From positions 1,922,001-1,986,000 of the forward strand of contig NC_013523.1 of assembly GCF_000024985.1 (NCBI RefSeq): 64,000 nt of DNA, written 5' to 3'. This document shows, piece by piece, positions 23,874 through 34,003 of this stretch; position 1 is the first letter of the stretch, and every line of letters starts with the position of its first letter. The notes below the pieces were generated by a model that had not been told where the DNA came from, searched no databases, and worked only from the letters and a program-made list of their open reading frames with translations. The translations under genes were made by a program, and so were the position numbers. This DNA is from Sphaerobacter thermophilus DSM 20745. Its GTDB lineage: Bacteria; Chloroflexota; Chloroflexia; Thermomicrobiales; Thermomicrobiaceae.

Positions 23874-25118
23874 TTGACCAAGGGGAGGACCACGCGACTG
23901 CGGTTCTTGGTAGGACTCCTCGTCCTGCTGACCGCCGTCGTCCCGGGTGCGGTCGGGGCCGCACCGGGGCAGCCCGCCGCCGGGGGAGCGGCGGAGATGC
24001 TCGCCACACCGACGAGCATGGGACCGGCCACCTTCCGAGTCTACGCACACCGCGAGGGATTGGTCGGTCACACCACGGCCAACGGCCATGTCATCCAGGA
24101 GAACGACCGCTTCGTCGCACTGCCCTGCCGGTGCGTCCTGTCGTCCAAGGGTGGCCATGAGTTCCAGGTGAAGATCGAGTACAAGGGCCGCACGGCCATC
24201 GTGCCGGTCTGGGACGTCGGCCCCTGGAACGTCGACGACAACTACTGGGACCCGCCGGAGAAGCGTCGCTACAGCGACATCCCGCAAGGGGTGCCGCAGG
24301 CCGCTGCCGCCTACTACGACGGGCACAACGGCGGCCGCGACGGGAAAGGCCGCGAGGTGCGCAGCCCCGCCGGGATCGACATCGCCGACGGCACCTTCTG
24401 GCACGACCTCGGCATGACCGATTCCGACTGGGTGACGGTCACATTCCTTTGGATGCTGCCCGATGAGGAGCCGGAGCTGCCACCGCTGCCTGCGGGATAC
24501 GAGCACCTGCAGACGATCAAGTTCGGCGAGCGGCCGCCCCTCGACCGGGTCGAGCCGAGCGGCGAGCCGGGGTCGGTCTACGTTCCGCAGACCGGGCACA
24601 ACATCATCAAGCCGATCGCCGACTACTGGTACGCCAACGGCGGCTGGCGCAACATCGGCTTGCCGCTGACCGAGCTGTTCCGTGAGGTGACGGCCAACGG
24701 CCGCGTTCGACTGGTGCAGTACTTCGAGCGCCAGATCCTCGAGCTGGTGCTGCAGCCGGATGGTTCAGCACTGGTGCAATCCGACCTGATCGGCTACGCG
24801 GCGTACGCGCCGCAGGAGGCACGCGCGCCGATCGCGCCCTTCGAGAGCAACGCCGATCACTGGTACTTCCCGGAGACGCAGCACTCCCTGAGCTTCGGCT
24901 TCAAGCAGGAGTGGCTTGCGCACGGCGGCGTCGAGGCCTTCGGCTATCCGATCACCGAGGAGTTCTCCGGCGTGACGCCGGACGGCCGGCGCTACGTGGC
25001 GCAGATCTTCGAGCGGGCGCGCTTCGAGTGGTGGCCTGACAAGGTGGGCACACCCGAGGAGATCACGTACGGCCTGCTCGTCACCGAACTACTGCGCCAG
25101 GCTGGCTGGGTCCCGTAG
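23874..25118 (+). CDS. Secreted double-psi beta-barrel-like protein with two LGFP-like repeats
   Basis: The protein has 414 residues. The start is TTG at 23874, with AAGGAGG just 4 nt upstream; a longer open frame back to 23172 is antisense to the kinase gene. A signal peptide is clear (basic TKGRTTRLR, hydrophobic FLVGLLVLLTAVV, cleavage near GAVGA-APG). The first domain (about 50-200; GHTTANGHVIQENDRFVALP, WDVGPWN) resembles RlpA/expansin-type double-psi barrels. Two repeats follow (YVPQTGHNI ... VQYFERQILE and YFPETQHSL ... AQIFERARFE), similar to LGFP-type repeats. It is probably an exported wall-associated protein; activity is unassigned. Confidence 0.82.
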   Translation: MTKGRTTRLRFLVGLLVLLTAVVPGAVGAAPGQPAAGGAAEMLATPTSMGPATFRVYAHREGLVGHTTANGHVIQENDRFVALPCRCVLSSKGGHEFQVKIEYKGRTAIVPVWDVGPWNVDDNYWDPPEKRRYSDIPQGVPQAAAAYYDGHNGGRDGKGREVRSPAGIDIADGTFWHDLGMTDSDWVTVTFLWMLPDEEPELPPLPAGYEHLQTIKFGERPPLDRVEPSGEPGSVYVPQTGHNIIKPIADYWYANGGWRNIGLPLTELFREVTANGRVRLVQYFERQILELVLQPDGSALVQSDLIGYAAYAPQEARAPIAPFESNADHWYFPETQHSLSFGFKQEWLAHGGVEAFGYPITEEFSGVTPDGRRYVAQIFERARFEWWPDKVGTPEEITYGLLVTELLRQAGWVP

Positions 25119-25126
25119 TACGAGAA

Positions 25127-25180
25127 CCCCCGGCCGCCGGCCCTGCCTCCCACGAGGAAACGGGGCCGGCGGTACCGGGG
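25127..25180. terminator. Bidirectional hairpin between convergent genes
   Basis: A two-part stem (25134-25143 with 25163-25172; outer 25128-25133 with 25175-25180) fills the 67-nt gap between the double-psi gene and the ABC permease gene. Confidence 0.6.
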
Positions 25181-25185
25181 CACCC

Positions 25186-25979
25186 CTACGCGATCACGTC
25201 GCGACGCTCGAAGATGACCAGCGCTCCCAGTGCGGAGACGATACCGATCGCAAACAGGACCAGCACGCCAATCGGGATCGTGCCGCTCGCGAGGGCTTCC
25301 TGCGGCTCGAAAGCGGTGAAGATCGACAGGTAACGCAGCCAGTCCCACCGCTCGCTCAAACTGCTCACCACCCAGAGCACGTAGAACAGCAGCGTGATCC
25401 CCGCCGCCAACCCGGCAGGACGGCCGCGGTCGGACGAGAGGGACGAGAGCAGCACCGAGTAGCCGCCGACGGCCACGGGAAAGCTGAGCAGGACCACCCC
25501 GGTCGCCAGCAGCGGCGCGGGGCCAATCGCCTCGCCGACCAGCGCCCCGCCGATCACGAGTCCCAGCAGTGTGATGGCGACCAGCGCAACGATCCCGGCC
25601 AGGAACGCGCCCAGCTTCCCCAACAGGAGTCGCGTGCGCGTCTCCGGAACTGACAGCCAGAACTCGACCGTGCCCCGGTCGATCTCCTGCGCGACCAGGC
25701 CCGCACCGGTCATGATGACGAAGACGCCCACGATCAGCGGCCACACGACGTTGAGGTACTCAGCACCGACGAAGCCCGCAAACGTGCCCATGTCGCTGAT
25801 CCCGAAGGCCGCCTGCACCGCAGGGGGAAACGCCTGGAGATACTGATCGAGCATCTCGGTGTTGTCACGGACGGTGGGGTACAGGAGGAGGATGAACACG
25901 CCATAGAGGAACAACCCCAGCCCGTACCACAACACCGTGAATTGCAGGTCGCGCGTCGCGCGTCGCAGCATCACCACGC

Positions 25980-25983
<4 letters not shown>
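25186..25983 (-). CDS. ABC-2 type transporter permease
   Basis: The protein has 265 residues with six hydrophobic segments (about 15-35, 80-100, 120-145, 150-175, 185-205, 238-258). The block EIDRGTVEFWLSVPETRTRLLLGK is typical of ABC-2 exporters for drugs, lipids or polysaccharides (coupling helix region). Its ATG at 25983 overlaps the ATPase-gene stop as ATGA, so the exporter is made as a unit. Substrate is unknown. Confidence 0.88.
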
Positions 25984-26912
<929 letters not shown>

Positions 26913-27462
26913 TTGTGCGTCTCCTGGCTCTATCGCCGGCGCATGCGTGTTGCGTGCCCGACAATCATACGCCACCGGGTCCAGGCAGGGCGGCGCGAAT
27001 CTCGCGACCCGGCTACATCGCCCCATCACGCGTACGTACGCAACTTTGTCACTGACTGGCTGTCACTTCGTTCACCATCTCAGGCATTCGCTACGCCAAC
27101 CGTGGTCAACTCCCACTTCGGGACTGGCGCGCAGCGCGAAAACGGGGTACAGTTAGCCGTACAGGCTGGGGAATGGAACTTCACTCGATTCCGGGTTGGC
27201 CACGACCATTCCTCACTCTGGATCGCCGGCGCCGCACGCGGTGCGGCCCTACGGGGCAGCCTCGGCCGTCGGGGCGGACGGGGAAAGTGCCACGAAGCGG
27301 TCGCCGACGATCGGGCTCGGGGGATTACCCGATCGTGCGGCATCGGTGGGTCACCAGCCATCCAGGGACACAGCCGCCACATTTAACCGTCGCACGGCGC
27401 GTGCGAATAGGATCCACGGGGGCGGGTAGACCAGGCCCTCACCGCTGGAGCGGTTAGTCGTT
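26913..27462. other. Gene-free divergent intergenic region
   Basis: About 550 nt lie between the divergent ABC ATPase gene and the flippase-like gene. A 12-nt palindrome GCGTACGTACGC sits near 27029-27040. GC is lower than in neighbouring genes around 27030-27200. No convincing ORF, RNA gene or strong promoter was found. It presumably holds both promoters. Confidence 0.4.
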
Positions 27463-28548
27463 ATGAAGCGTGCGGTCATCCTCATCCTCATAGCCGCCGC
27501 AATCGTGGCGTTGTTCGTTATCACCGACCTTGAGTCGATGAGCAGCGCCATCCTCAGCATGCCGGGCGAGATGTTCCTCGCTCTGGTTGCCCTCCTGGTC
27601 TTGAACGAGCTGGTCAAGGGCCTGCGCTGGGCCTTCTTCCTCCGGGCCGCGCGTCTCGACATCCGCATGGTGGACGGTCTGAGCAGCTATCTCGCCGCTC
27701 AGGCGGCGACGGCCATCCCGGGCGGCTCGATGCTGGGCGCCCGCCTGGCGCAGGAGCACGGCCAGGTGCGGATGCACCAGGCGGCCTCGGGCTTGGTCGG
27801 CCAGGCTCTGGCCGATGTCTGGGGCATCTCCCTGCTGGCCGCCGGAGCCATCTTCCTGACGGGCCAGCGCCCGGCACAACTCCTGGTACCCGGCATCGGC
27901 GTCCTCCTCTCGCTGGTGGTCTTCACCGGCCTCCGCAGCCCACGGCTGCGCTGCGCGGGTATCGGCTTCTTCGGCCGCTGGCGCGTGACGCGGCGCTTCC
28001 TCCCGCTGGAGGAGGACTTCCTGAAGCACGCTGCCACGCTGATGCGCTCGCGGACGCTCGCCATCGGCGCACTTTTCAGCGTTGCCTCAACCGTCCTCTC
28101 GGCCCTCATCCTGCTGGTCATCACCGCCGCACTGACCGATCGGGGAATGACCGGTGGCGAGGCGATCTACGCCCACACCGTCAGCGTCGCCACGCGGCTG
28201 GTGGTCCCGGTGCCGGGCGGCTACGGCATCGGCGACGCGAGCCTTGCCGGGATGCTCAACTACATCGGCATCGGTCTGGCGCGCGCGACCTTCATCGCCC
28301 TCGCCTACCGCTCCGTCGGCGTGCTGTTCCGCACCTTCCTCGGGCTGCTCATCCTGCTTGCCCGTTACCCGTACCTCCTCGTCGGGCCGATCGACATGCC
28401 GCGCCCGCAGCCGGTCGGCGTTCGGCGCTGGGCACCGCGCCCGCTGGCTCGCCGCGTCGGGCTGGCGCTCGTCGCGCGGTCCGCCCGAATGCGGGCCGAG
28501 CCGAGCACCGCAGACGTGTCCAGCACGACCATCCATGGGGGCGACTAA
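27463..28548 (+). CDS. Lysylphosphatidylglycerol synthase-like flippase domain protein (UPF0104)
   Basis: The protein has 361 residues with about eight hydrophobic segments and resembles the transmembrane flippase part of MprF without the aminoacyltransferase domain. Family blocks include LLVLNELVKGLRWAFFLRAA, AAQAATAIPGGSMLGARLAQ and VVPVPGGYGIGDASLAG (the PGG.G pattern). It may flip lipids or glycolipids. ATG at 27463 is weakly supported by the GGAGCGG upstream. It is followed by galE on the same strand. Confidence 0.8.
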   Translation: MKRAVILILIAAAIVALFVITDLESMSSAILSMPGEMFLALVALLVLNELVKGLRWAFFLRAARLDIRMVDGLSSYLAAQAATAIPGGSMLGARLAQEHGQVRMHQAASGLVGQALADVWGISLLAAGAIFLTGQRPAQLLVPGIGVLLSLVVFTGLRSPRLRCAGIGFFGRWRVTRRFLPLEEDFLKHAATLMRSRTLAIGALFSVASTVLSALILLVITAALTDRGMTGGEAIYAHTVSVATRLVVPVPGGYGIGDASLAGMLNYIGIGLARATFIALAYRSVGVLFRTFLGLLILLARYPYLLVGPIDMPRPQPVGVRRWAPRPLARRVGLALVARSARMRAEPSTADVSSTTIHGGD

Positions 28549-28641
28549 ATTCCCGTTGACCGTACCGCCGCGGCGGGCCATCATCCCATCGCCCCCGGCC
28601 CGTGCCAGGGTGGCTTAACCGGCGTGTGAGAAAGGCGATTG

Positions 28642-29622
28642 ATGGATCTTCTCGTCATCGGCGGAGCGGGCTTCATCGGCAGCGTGGTCGCGGGTCAATT
28701 GCTCGCCGCCGGCCATCGGGTGACGGTCTACGACAGCCTCGTCAACGGCCACCGCGCGGCGATCCCCGACGGGGCCGACTTCGTCCACGGCGACGTGCTG
28801 GACCTCGACGCCCTGACCCGCACGCTCAGCCGCGGCTTCGACGGCGTCTTCCACTTCGCCGCACTCTCCCTCGTCGGGGAGTCGGTCGCCGAGCCCGGGC
28901 GCTACTTCCGCACCAATATCGGGGGCACGGTCAACGTGGTCGAGGCGATGCGCGCCACCGGCGTCAACCGCCTGGTCTTCTCCTCAACCGCCGCCGTCTA
29001 CGGCATTCCCGACTGCGTGCCCATTCCGGAAACCGCCCCGGTGCGCCCGATCAGCCCCTACGGCGCCAGTAAGCTCGCGGTGGACACCTTTCTCGGCTTC
29101 GCCGCCGAAGCCTACGGCCTGGGGGCGGTCAGCTTGCGCTACTTCAACGTGGCCGGAGCTTGGGACCGATTCGGCGAAGACCACCGGCCCGAGACGCACC
29201 TCATCCCGCTCGCGCTCCAGGTGGCACTCGGCCGGCGTCCGCACCTTGCCGTCTTCGGCAACGACTACCCCACACCCGACGGCACCTGCATTCGCGACTA
29301 CCTGCACGTGGAGGACCTGGGCGTGGCCCATCAGCTCGCGCTGGCGGCGGCCGAACCGGGAACGCACCGCATCTACAACCTCGGCAACGGGGCCGGGTTC
29401 TCGGTGCGCGAGGTGATCGAAACCGCGCGCCGCGTGACCGGGCACCCGATCCCGACGGTCGAAGCGCCCCGGCGCGCAGGTGACCCGCCGGTTCTGGTCG
29501 CGTCGAGCGAGCGGATCCGGGAGGAGCTAGGCTGGCAGCCGCGTAAGCCGGACCTGGAGACGATCATCGCCGACGCCTGGGCGTGGATGCAGGCGTACCC
29601 ACAGGGGTATCCGGACGAGTGA
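28642..29622 (+). CDS. galE: UDP-glucose 4-epimerase family (extended SDR)
   Basis: The protein has 326 residues. The Rossmann motif GGAGFIGS is at the N-terminus, with FSSTAAVYG (catalytic Thr/Ser), YGASKLAVD (YxxxK) and LRYFNVAGA. C-terminal substrate-binding blocks include TPDGTCIRDYLHVEDL and LGNGAGFSVREVI. It should epimerise UDP-glucose/UDP-galactose or a close relative for surface glycans. ATG 28642 was chosen with AAAGG 6-7 nt upstream; a TTG sits one codon earlier. It ends 6 nt before the convergent alpha-CTD-like gene. Confidence 0.92.
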   Translation: MDLLVIGGAGFIGSVVAGQLLAAGHRVTVYDSLVNGHRAAIPDGADFVHGDVLDLDALTRTLSRGFDGVFHFAALSLVGESVAEPGRYFRTNIGGTVNVVEAMRATGVNRLVFSSTAAVYGIPDCVPIPETAPVRPISPYGASKLAVDTFLGFAAEAYGLGAVSLRYFNVAGAWDRFGEDHRPETHLIPLALQVALGRRPHLAVFGNDYPTPDGTCIRDYLHVEDLGVAHQLALAAAEPGTHRIYNLGNGAGFSVREVIETARRVTGHPIPTVEAPRRAGDPPVLVASSERIREELGWQPRKPDLETIIADAWAWMQAYPQGYPDE

Positions 29623-29628
29623 GGGGAA

Positions 29629-30264
29629 CTACCGCCGGCCGGATCGATCGGAGAAGCGCCGCGTCAGCCGCATCGGGAGCTGCGCGGTCTTCCAGGCAAC
29701 GCGCCGCCGCCGCGCGTCGCGCTCCCGCTCCGCCTCCCAGGCGCGCTGCTCGGCGGCGTAGCGACGGAGGCTGATCGCGCGCAGCACTTCGTGGCGAGCC
29801 CGCGCATCGAAGTTGGGCAGGAGCATCAGCGTGGCCTCGTCGACCCGCTCGACCGCCGCGATTGTGTGCAGCCCGTAGCGGTGCAGGAGGCGCAGCACCC
29901 GGGGGCTCAGGTCCAGCTCCTCAATCGGTGGCTGCAGGCGGCACCGCACCTGACGCCAGAGCTCCTCCACCGTTGCGATGATCAGCACCGGCACCGACAC
30001 AATCAGCACCGTCGCCGCCAGCCAGCCGACGCCGACAAGGACAAGACCGCCCGCCTCCGCACCCAGCAAGCGCATCGGCGCGTAGAGCATCGCGGCACTG
30101 ACCACGATCGCCCCGAGCGACCGGCGAATCGGATTGATGCTGAAGGGATCGAAGACGGTGTGCGTCGGCCCCGGCCCCAGCGCACGCCCACGGGATACCT
30201 GTCTCACCACCACCCGTCCCAGCCAGGAAGCCGCACCGGGCAGCCCCTGCCCGGGATCTTCCAC
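29629..30264 (-). CDS. Two-helix membrane protein with an RNA polymerase alpha-CTD-like domain
   Basis: The protein has about 211 residues. Two adjacent membrane helices (about 50-68 and 72-98) are followed by residues 113-165, PIEELDLSPRVLRLLHRYGL then HTIAAVERVDEATLMLLPNF. This tracks the RpoA C-terminal domain (P-V/I-D/E-D/E-L-x-L, then Arg at the R265 position, helix, GxHT, and the PN of the helix-hairpin-helix turn). The R265 and N294 equivalents are kept; N268 reads R, C269 L and K298 R. A highly charged Arg-rich helical tail (168-211) ends the protein. The start is uncertain: GTG 30264 is used but lacks a clear ribosome-binding site. A cytoplasmic nucleic-acid- or protein-binding module tethered to the membrane is inferred. 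Confidence 0.7.
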   Translation of the reverse strand: MEDPGQGLPGAASWLGRVVVRQVSRGRALGPGPTHTVFDPFSINPIRRSLGAIVVSAAMLYAPMRLLGAEAGGLVLVGVGWLAATVLIVSVPVLIIATVEELWRQVRCRLQPPIEELDLSPRVLRLLHRYGLHTIAAVERVDEATLMLLPNFDARARHEVLRAISLRRYAAEQRAWEAERERDARRRRVAWKTAQLPMRLTRRFSDRSGRR

Positions 30265-30352
30265 TATACCAGCGCCCCGGCACGGGGTACAGTAGCTGCG
30301 TACGAACCAATGGGAGACGCACCACCGCGCGCGAACGACACGGAGGCAATCT

Positions 30353-31060
30353 ATGTCGCTGAGCAACAGGGTCGCGATTATCACCGGTGGGACAGGGAAT
30401 CTGGGGCGGGCCGTGGTACCGGCTTTCCTCGGCGCGGGGGCGACGGTCGTCGTGCCGTACCGTACCGACGCGTCCATCAACAAGCTCCGAGAGCACGTGG
30501 GCGACGAGGGTACACGCCTGCACGGCCAGCAGGTGGACGTGACAGACGAAGCGGCGGTGGCGCGGCTGGTCGATGCGGTCCTGGCGGAGCACGGGCGGAT
30601 CGACTTCTTGCTCAACCTGGTGGGCGGGTACGAAGGAGGCAAGTTCCTGGAAACAGACCTCGACCAGTGGGATCGGCTGTTTCGGTTGAACGTCCGCCCC
30701 ACGCTCGTCTGCACCCGCGCGGTCCTGCCGCACCTCGTGGCCCAGGGGAGCGGCAGAGTGATTACGGTGGGCGCGCGCACGGCGCTCGAGCCGCCCAGCG
30801 GGAGCACCGCCTATGCCGCGGCCAAGGCGGCCGTCGTCTCCATGACACAAGCGATCGCGCGCGAGGTCCGCACCACCGGCGTGACCGTCAACTGTGTCGT
30901 CCCCAGCACGCTCGATACGGAGGAGAACCGCCGGTCGATGAAGGGTGACCCGTCCCGCTGGGTCCGGCCAGAGCAGGTTGCGGCCCTGATGCTCTACCTG
31001 TGCTCCGACGCGGCGGCCGCGATTAATGGCGCGGTGATCCCGGTCTACGGGCAGCTCTGA
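30353..31060 (+). CDS. Short-chain dehydrogenase/reductase family protein
   Basis: The protein has 235 residues. It has the NAD(P) motif TGGTGNLG, NLVGGY in place of NNAG, and the YAAAK catalytic pair. The catalytic Ser usually about 13 residues before Tyr is not seen; that position lies within GARTAL. The C-terminus ends with INGAVIPVYGQL as in classical SDRs. Either the enzyme uses another residue or it binds a cofactor without normal catalysis. It stands alone, convergent with the antiporter gene. Substrate is unknown. Confidence 0.88.
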   Translation: MSLSNRVAIITGGTGNLGRAVVPAFLGAGATVVVPYRTDASINKLREHVGDEGTRLHGQQVDVTDEAAVARLVDAVLAEHGRIDFLLNLVGGYEGGKFLETDLDQWDRLFRLNVRPTLVCTRAVLPHLVAQGSGRVITVGARTALEPPSGSTAYAAAKAAVVSMTQAIAREVRTTGVTVNCVVPSTLDTEENRRSMKGDPSRWVRPEQVAALMLYLCSDAAAAINGAVIPVYGQL

Positions 31061-31069
31061 CCAGCCGGC

Positions 31070-32794
31070 TCAGTGTGGCATGACGTTGGGACCGGTCGGA
31101 TCGTAGGCGGTCGGGTCGCCGCGCATGCGCTGCACGATGGCGAGTGTCTCGATGGCACTCAGGCCGAAGCGCCGCAGCGTGTGGCGGGTCATTTCGAACG
31201 CCGCCTCGTGGAGCGGCAGGACCGCCAGCGAGACGCCGCGCGAGAGCATGAAGCGGCGCTCCTCCTCGGAGTGGACCCGCACGATGATGTCCAGATTTGG
31301 GTTGACCCGCCGGGCGTACTCCACAACCAGGCGCGCTGCCAGCGCGTCGGGGATCGCCACGACAAGAATGCGGGCGTGCTCGAGGTGCGTCTGCTCCAGC
31401 AGCACCGGGTTGTCGGCACTGCCGAGGAGGGCGTAGATGCCCTGATTACGCAGGGCGTGCACGATGTCGCGGTCCTGCTCGATGACGATGAAGCTGAAGT
31501 CGCGGCGCCGCAGAGCCGCGCCGATGAGGCGGCCGACGCGCCCGTAGCCACAGATGACCGCGTGGCCCTGGAAGGGAGCTTTCTTGCCTTCCGGCACCGC
31601 TTCGGCAACCAGGCGCCCAGCCTGGCGGCGCTCGTAGGCGCGGGCCAGGTCATTAGCCAGCGCGTTGAGCCAGGGCGCCAACGCGATGCTGGCCACCGAC
31701 CCGCCCAGCAGGTAGCTGAAGACAGCCGGCGAGAGCGCCCCGACCTCCACGCCGACCCGTGCCATGAGGAAGGAGAACTCCGCCGACTGCGCCAGCGCGA
31801 CGCCGGTCAGCAGGGCCGTCGCAAACGAGTAGCGAAACAGCCGGGCGATCCCGGTCGAGATGGCGCCCTTCAAGAGCACGATCACCGCTACGACGAGGAG
31901 CGTATAGGGCCAGTTCTGCACGAGGAATCCGATGTCGACGAGCATGCCGACGGAGACGAAGAAGAGGCCGACGAAGACGTCGCGCAGCGGCTGAACCGAA
32001 CCAAGGATCTCGTGCGACAGGTCCGACTCGCTCACGACCACGCCGGCCACGAAGGCGCCCAGCGCCAGGGACAGGCCGAAGAAGAGCGAGGCGTAGGCGA
32101 CACCGAGCGCGAAGGCCGCAACCGCCATCACGAAGATCTCCCGGTTGCGCAGGGCGGCGACACGCTCGAACAGGAGCGGCAGCACCCGGCTACCGACGCC
32201 GAGGAGGAGAAAGAGGAAGATCCCAGCCTTGGCCGCCGCCACGCCGAGCGTGCCCGCCAGGGTCATCCCGGAGCCACCGGTCACGACGGCGGACAGGACC
32301 ACGACCAGCGCCACCGTACTGAGGTCCTGGACCGTCGACCAGGCGAGGGCGATGCGAGAGTGGAGCGCACCCATCTGCCCGCGATCTCCCAGCACCTTGC
32401 TTAGCACGGTGCTGGAGGAATTGGAGACGACTGCCCCGAAGAAGAGCGCCTCCTGCCAGCCCCAGCCGACACCACGGGCGATCAGGTAACCCAGGCCGAT
32501 CAGGATCAGCACCTGCGCGCTTCCGCCGAGCAGCGCCACCGGTCCCACTGCCTGCAGTTCGCGGAGGGACAGGCGCATCCCCACGGTGAACATCAGCAAG
32601 ATGACACCGATGTCCGCCAGCGCCTCGACCGGTGCCGTTGCCCCGACCGGGCCGGGGGTGGACGGCGAGATGATGACCCCGGACACGATGTAGCCGAGGA
32701 TGACCGACTGACCGAGCCGGGCAGCCAGCGCCGCGCCGACGGTCGCGATCGCCAGCGCCAGAACCAGGTTCACCAATAGACCTGAGCCGATCAT
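31070..32794 (-). CDS. Kef-type monovalent cation:proton antiporter with TrkA-N domain
   Basis: The protein has 574 residues. The N-terminal 12-13 helix CPA2 exchanger domain (1-375; LADIGVILLMFTVGMRL, VVSNSSSTVLSKVLGDRG) is followed by a cytoplasmic TrkA-N/RCK domain (about 400-520) with GYGRVGRLIG for NAD(H) binding and FIVIEQD. It should exchange K+ or Na+ for H+ under nucleotide control. ATG at 32794. It is transcribed away from the FtsX-type ABC operon. Confidence 0.92.
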   Translation of the reverse strand: MIGSGLLVNLVLALAIATVGAALAARLGQSVILGYIVSGVIISPSTPGPVGATAPVEALADIGVILLMFTVGMRLSLRELQAVGPVALLGGSAQVLILIGLGYLIARGVGWGWQEALFFGAVVSNSSSTVLSKVLGDRGQMGALHSRIALAWSTVQDLSTVALVVVLSAVVTGGSGMTLAGTLGVAAAKAGIFLFLLLGVGSRVLPLLFERVAALRNREIFVMAVAAFALGVAYASLFFGLSLALGAFVAGVVVSESDLSHEILGSVQPLRDVFVGLFFVSVGMLVDIGFLVQNWPYTLLVVAVIVLLKGAISTGIARLFRYSFATALLTGVALAQSAEFSFLMARVGVEVGALSPAVFSYLLGGSVASIALAPWLNALANDLARAYERRQAGRLVAEAVPEGKKAPFQGHAVICGYGRVGRLIGAALRRRDFSFIVIEQDRDIVHALRNQGIYALLGSADNPVLLEQTHLEHARILVVAIPDALAARLVVEYARRVNPNLDIIVRVHSEEERRFMLSRGVSLAVLPLHEAAFEMTRHTLRRFGLSAIETLAIVQRMRGDPTAYDPTGPNVMPH

Positions 32795-33232
32795 CGGTTC
32801 GCCGATCCCCGGGGCCTATGCAGCGGGGCTTGCGCACAATCTGTCCGTACGGGTCGGGTTCGAACGGGCACGCTGCTGGCGAGCATACACGATGACGCAC
32901 CCCGCTCGCGACGCGTCGCCGCTCACCATCCCCTTCCGCATTGGGCACGTTGTCGCCACCACGATCCGTTACGTAAACTTCGATATTGTGGTCGCGGCGT
33001 CGTGACCTGGGGACAGGCAGCATGACGGGGTGCAGCACCTGTCCGTCGGGACAGGCAGGTGCTGCCCGTTTCGGCGCTGTCAGCCCGACCCGACGGAGGA
33101 AGAAGCAGCGGGTCGTCTCCATCTATGATCCACCATGAGCAACTGTGCCGGGCACGTACAAGCCCATCCATAGCGCCCGGGGCTCAGGCGATCCACCGAG
33201 GTGAGGTTTGAGGGAGTGAGGAGCGTCAACGC
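32795..33232. other. Divergent intergenic region with one strong hairpin
   Basis: This 438-nt gap separates the antiporter gene from the ABC operon. A bulged hairpin occupies 33032-33065: GCAGCA pairs with TGCTGC and CCTGTCC with GGACAGG, with a 4-nt bulge. It is followed by CCGTTTCGG. It could be an attenuator or leader structure for the ABC operon, as no upstream plus-strand gene needs a terminator. No ORF is convincing. Confidence 0.45.
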
Positions 33233-33973
33233 ATGGTTCCGGCTATTCGGGAAGAACGCCTAACTGTCACCACGGAGCGGGACACCGATCTCATCATCAC
33301 CGCAAAGGGCGTCGAGAAGACCTACGACACCGGCAAGCTCCGGGTTCCGGCACTGCGGGGTGTCGATCTCACGGTGCGCCGCGGCGAGATGGTGGCCATC
33401 ATGGGGCCGTCGGGATGCGGCAAGACCACGCTCCTCAACTGCCTGTCAGGACTCGACACCATCGACAGCGGCACGATTCTGATCGCAGGCACGGACCTCT
33501 CCAAGCTGTCCGATAACGCGCGAACCGAGTTCCGGGCCCGGCAGATGGGTTTTGTCTTCCAGTTCTACAATCTCCTGCCCGTGCTCAGCGCCGTGGAAAA
33601 CGTGGAGCTACCGCTGCTCGTCAGCGGCGTGCGTCCGAAGGACGCGCGAAAACGCGCCCTTGAGGTGCTGGAGCAGGTGGGGCTGGCCCAGTGGGCCAAC
33701 CACAGACCGGCCGAGCTATCCGGCGGCCAGCGGCAGCGCGTGACAATCGCACGCGCCCTGGCGAACCAGCCGGCGATCGTCTGGGCCGACGAGCCAACCG
33801 GCGACCTGGACAGCCAGACCGCGGACGAGGTCATGGCCCTGATGCGCCACCTGAATCAGACGAACCAGCAGACCTTCGTGGTCGTCACCCATGACCCGCG
33901 CATCGGTGCCATGTGCGACCGGATCATCCGGATGCAGGACGGCCGAATCGTCAGCGACGACCTCGTCGAGTAG
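33233..33973 (+). CDS. MacB/LolD-type ABC transporter ATP-binding protein
   Basis: The protein has 246 residues. Walker A is GPSGCGKTT, the Q-loop lies in [20 protein letters not shown] (typical of MacB/LolD ATPases), the signature is LSGGQRQRV, Walker B is [14 protein letters not shown] and the H-loop is VVTHD. It energises the FtsX-type permease encoded 30 nt downstream. The ATG at 33233 has GGAGTGAGGAG upstream. Confidence 0.94.
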   Translation: MVPAIREERLTVTTERDTDLIITAKGVEKTYDTGKLRVPALRGVDLTVRRGEMVAIMGPSGCGKTTLLNCLSGLDTIDSGTILIAGTDLSKLSDNARTEFRARQMGFVFQFYNLLPVLSAVENVELPLLVSGVRPKDARKRALEVLEQVGLAQWANHRPAELSGGQRQRVTIARALANQPAIVWADEPTGDLDSQTADEVMALMRHLNQTNQQTFVVVTHDPRIGAMCDRIIRMQDGRIVSDDLVE

Positions 33974-34003
33974 TGCGGCCGATCCGAAAGGGAAGACCTG
34001 TCC

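Noticed and set aside
31073-32404. 443-codon plus-strand ORF opposite the Kef-type antiporter
   Set aside because: Antisense shadow with His/Asp/Glu/Arg bias; the antiporter has clear motifs.
32845-32880. tRNA-like GGTTCGAAC sequence
   Set aside because: No acceptor, D or anticodon stems can be built around it.
32923-33171. 82-codon minus-strand ORF in the antiporter-ABC gap
   Set aside because: No ribosome-binding site and no plausible protein pattern; the region holds a hairpin instead.
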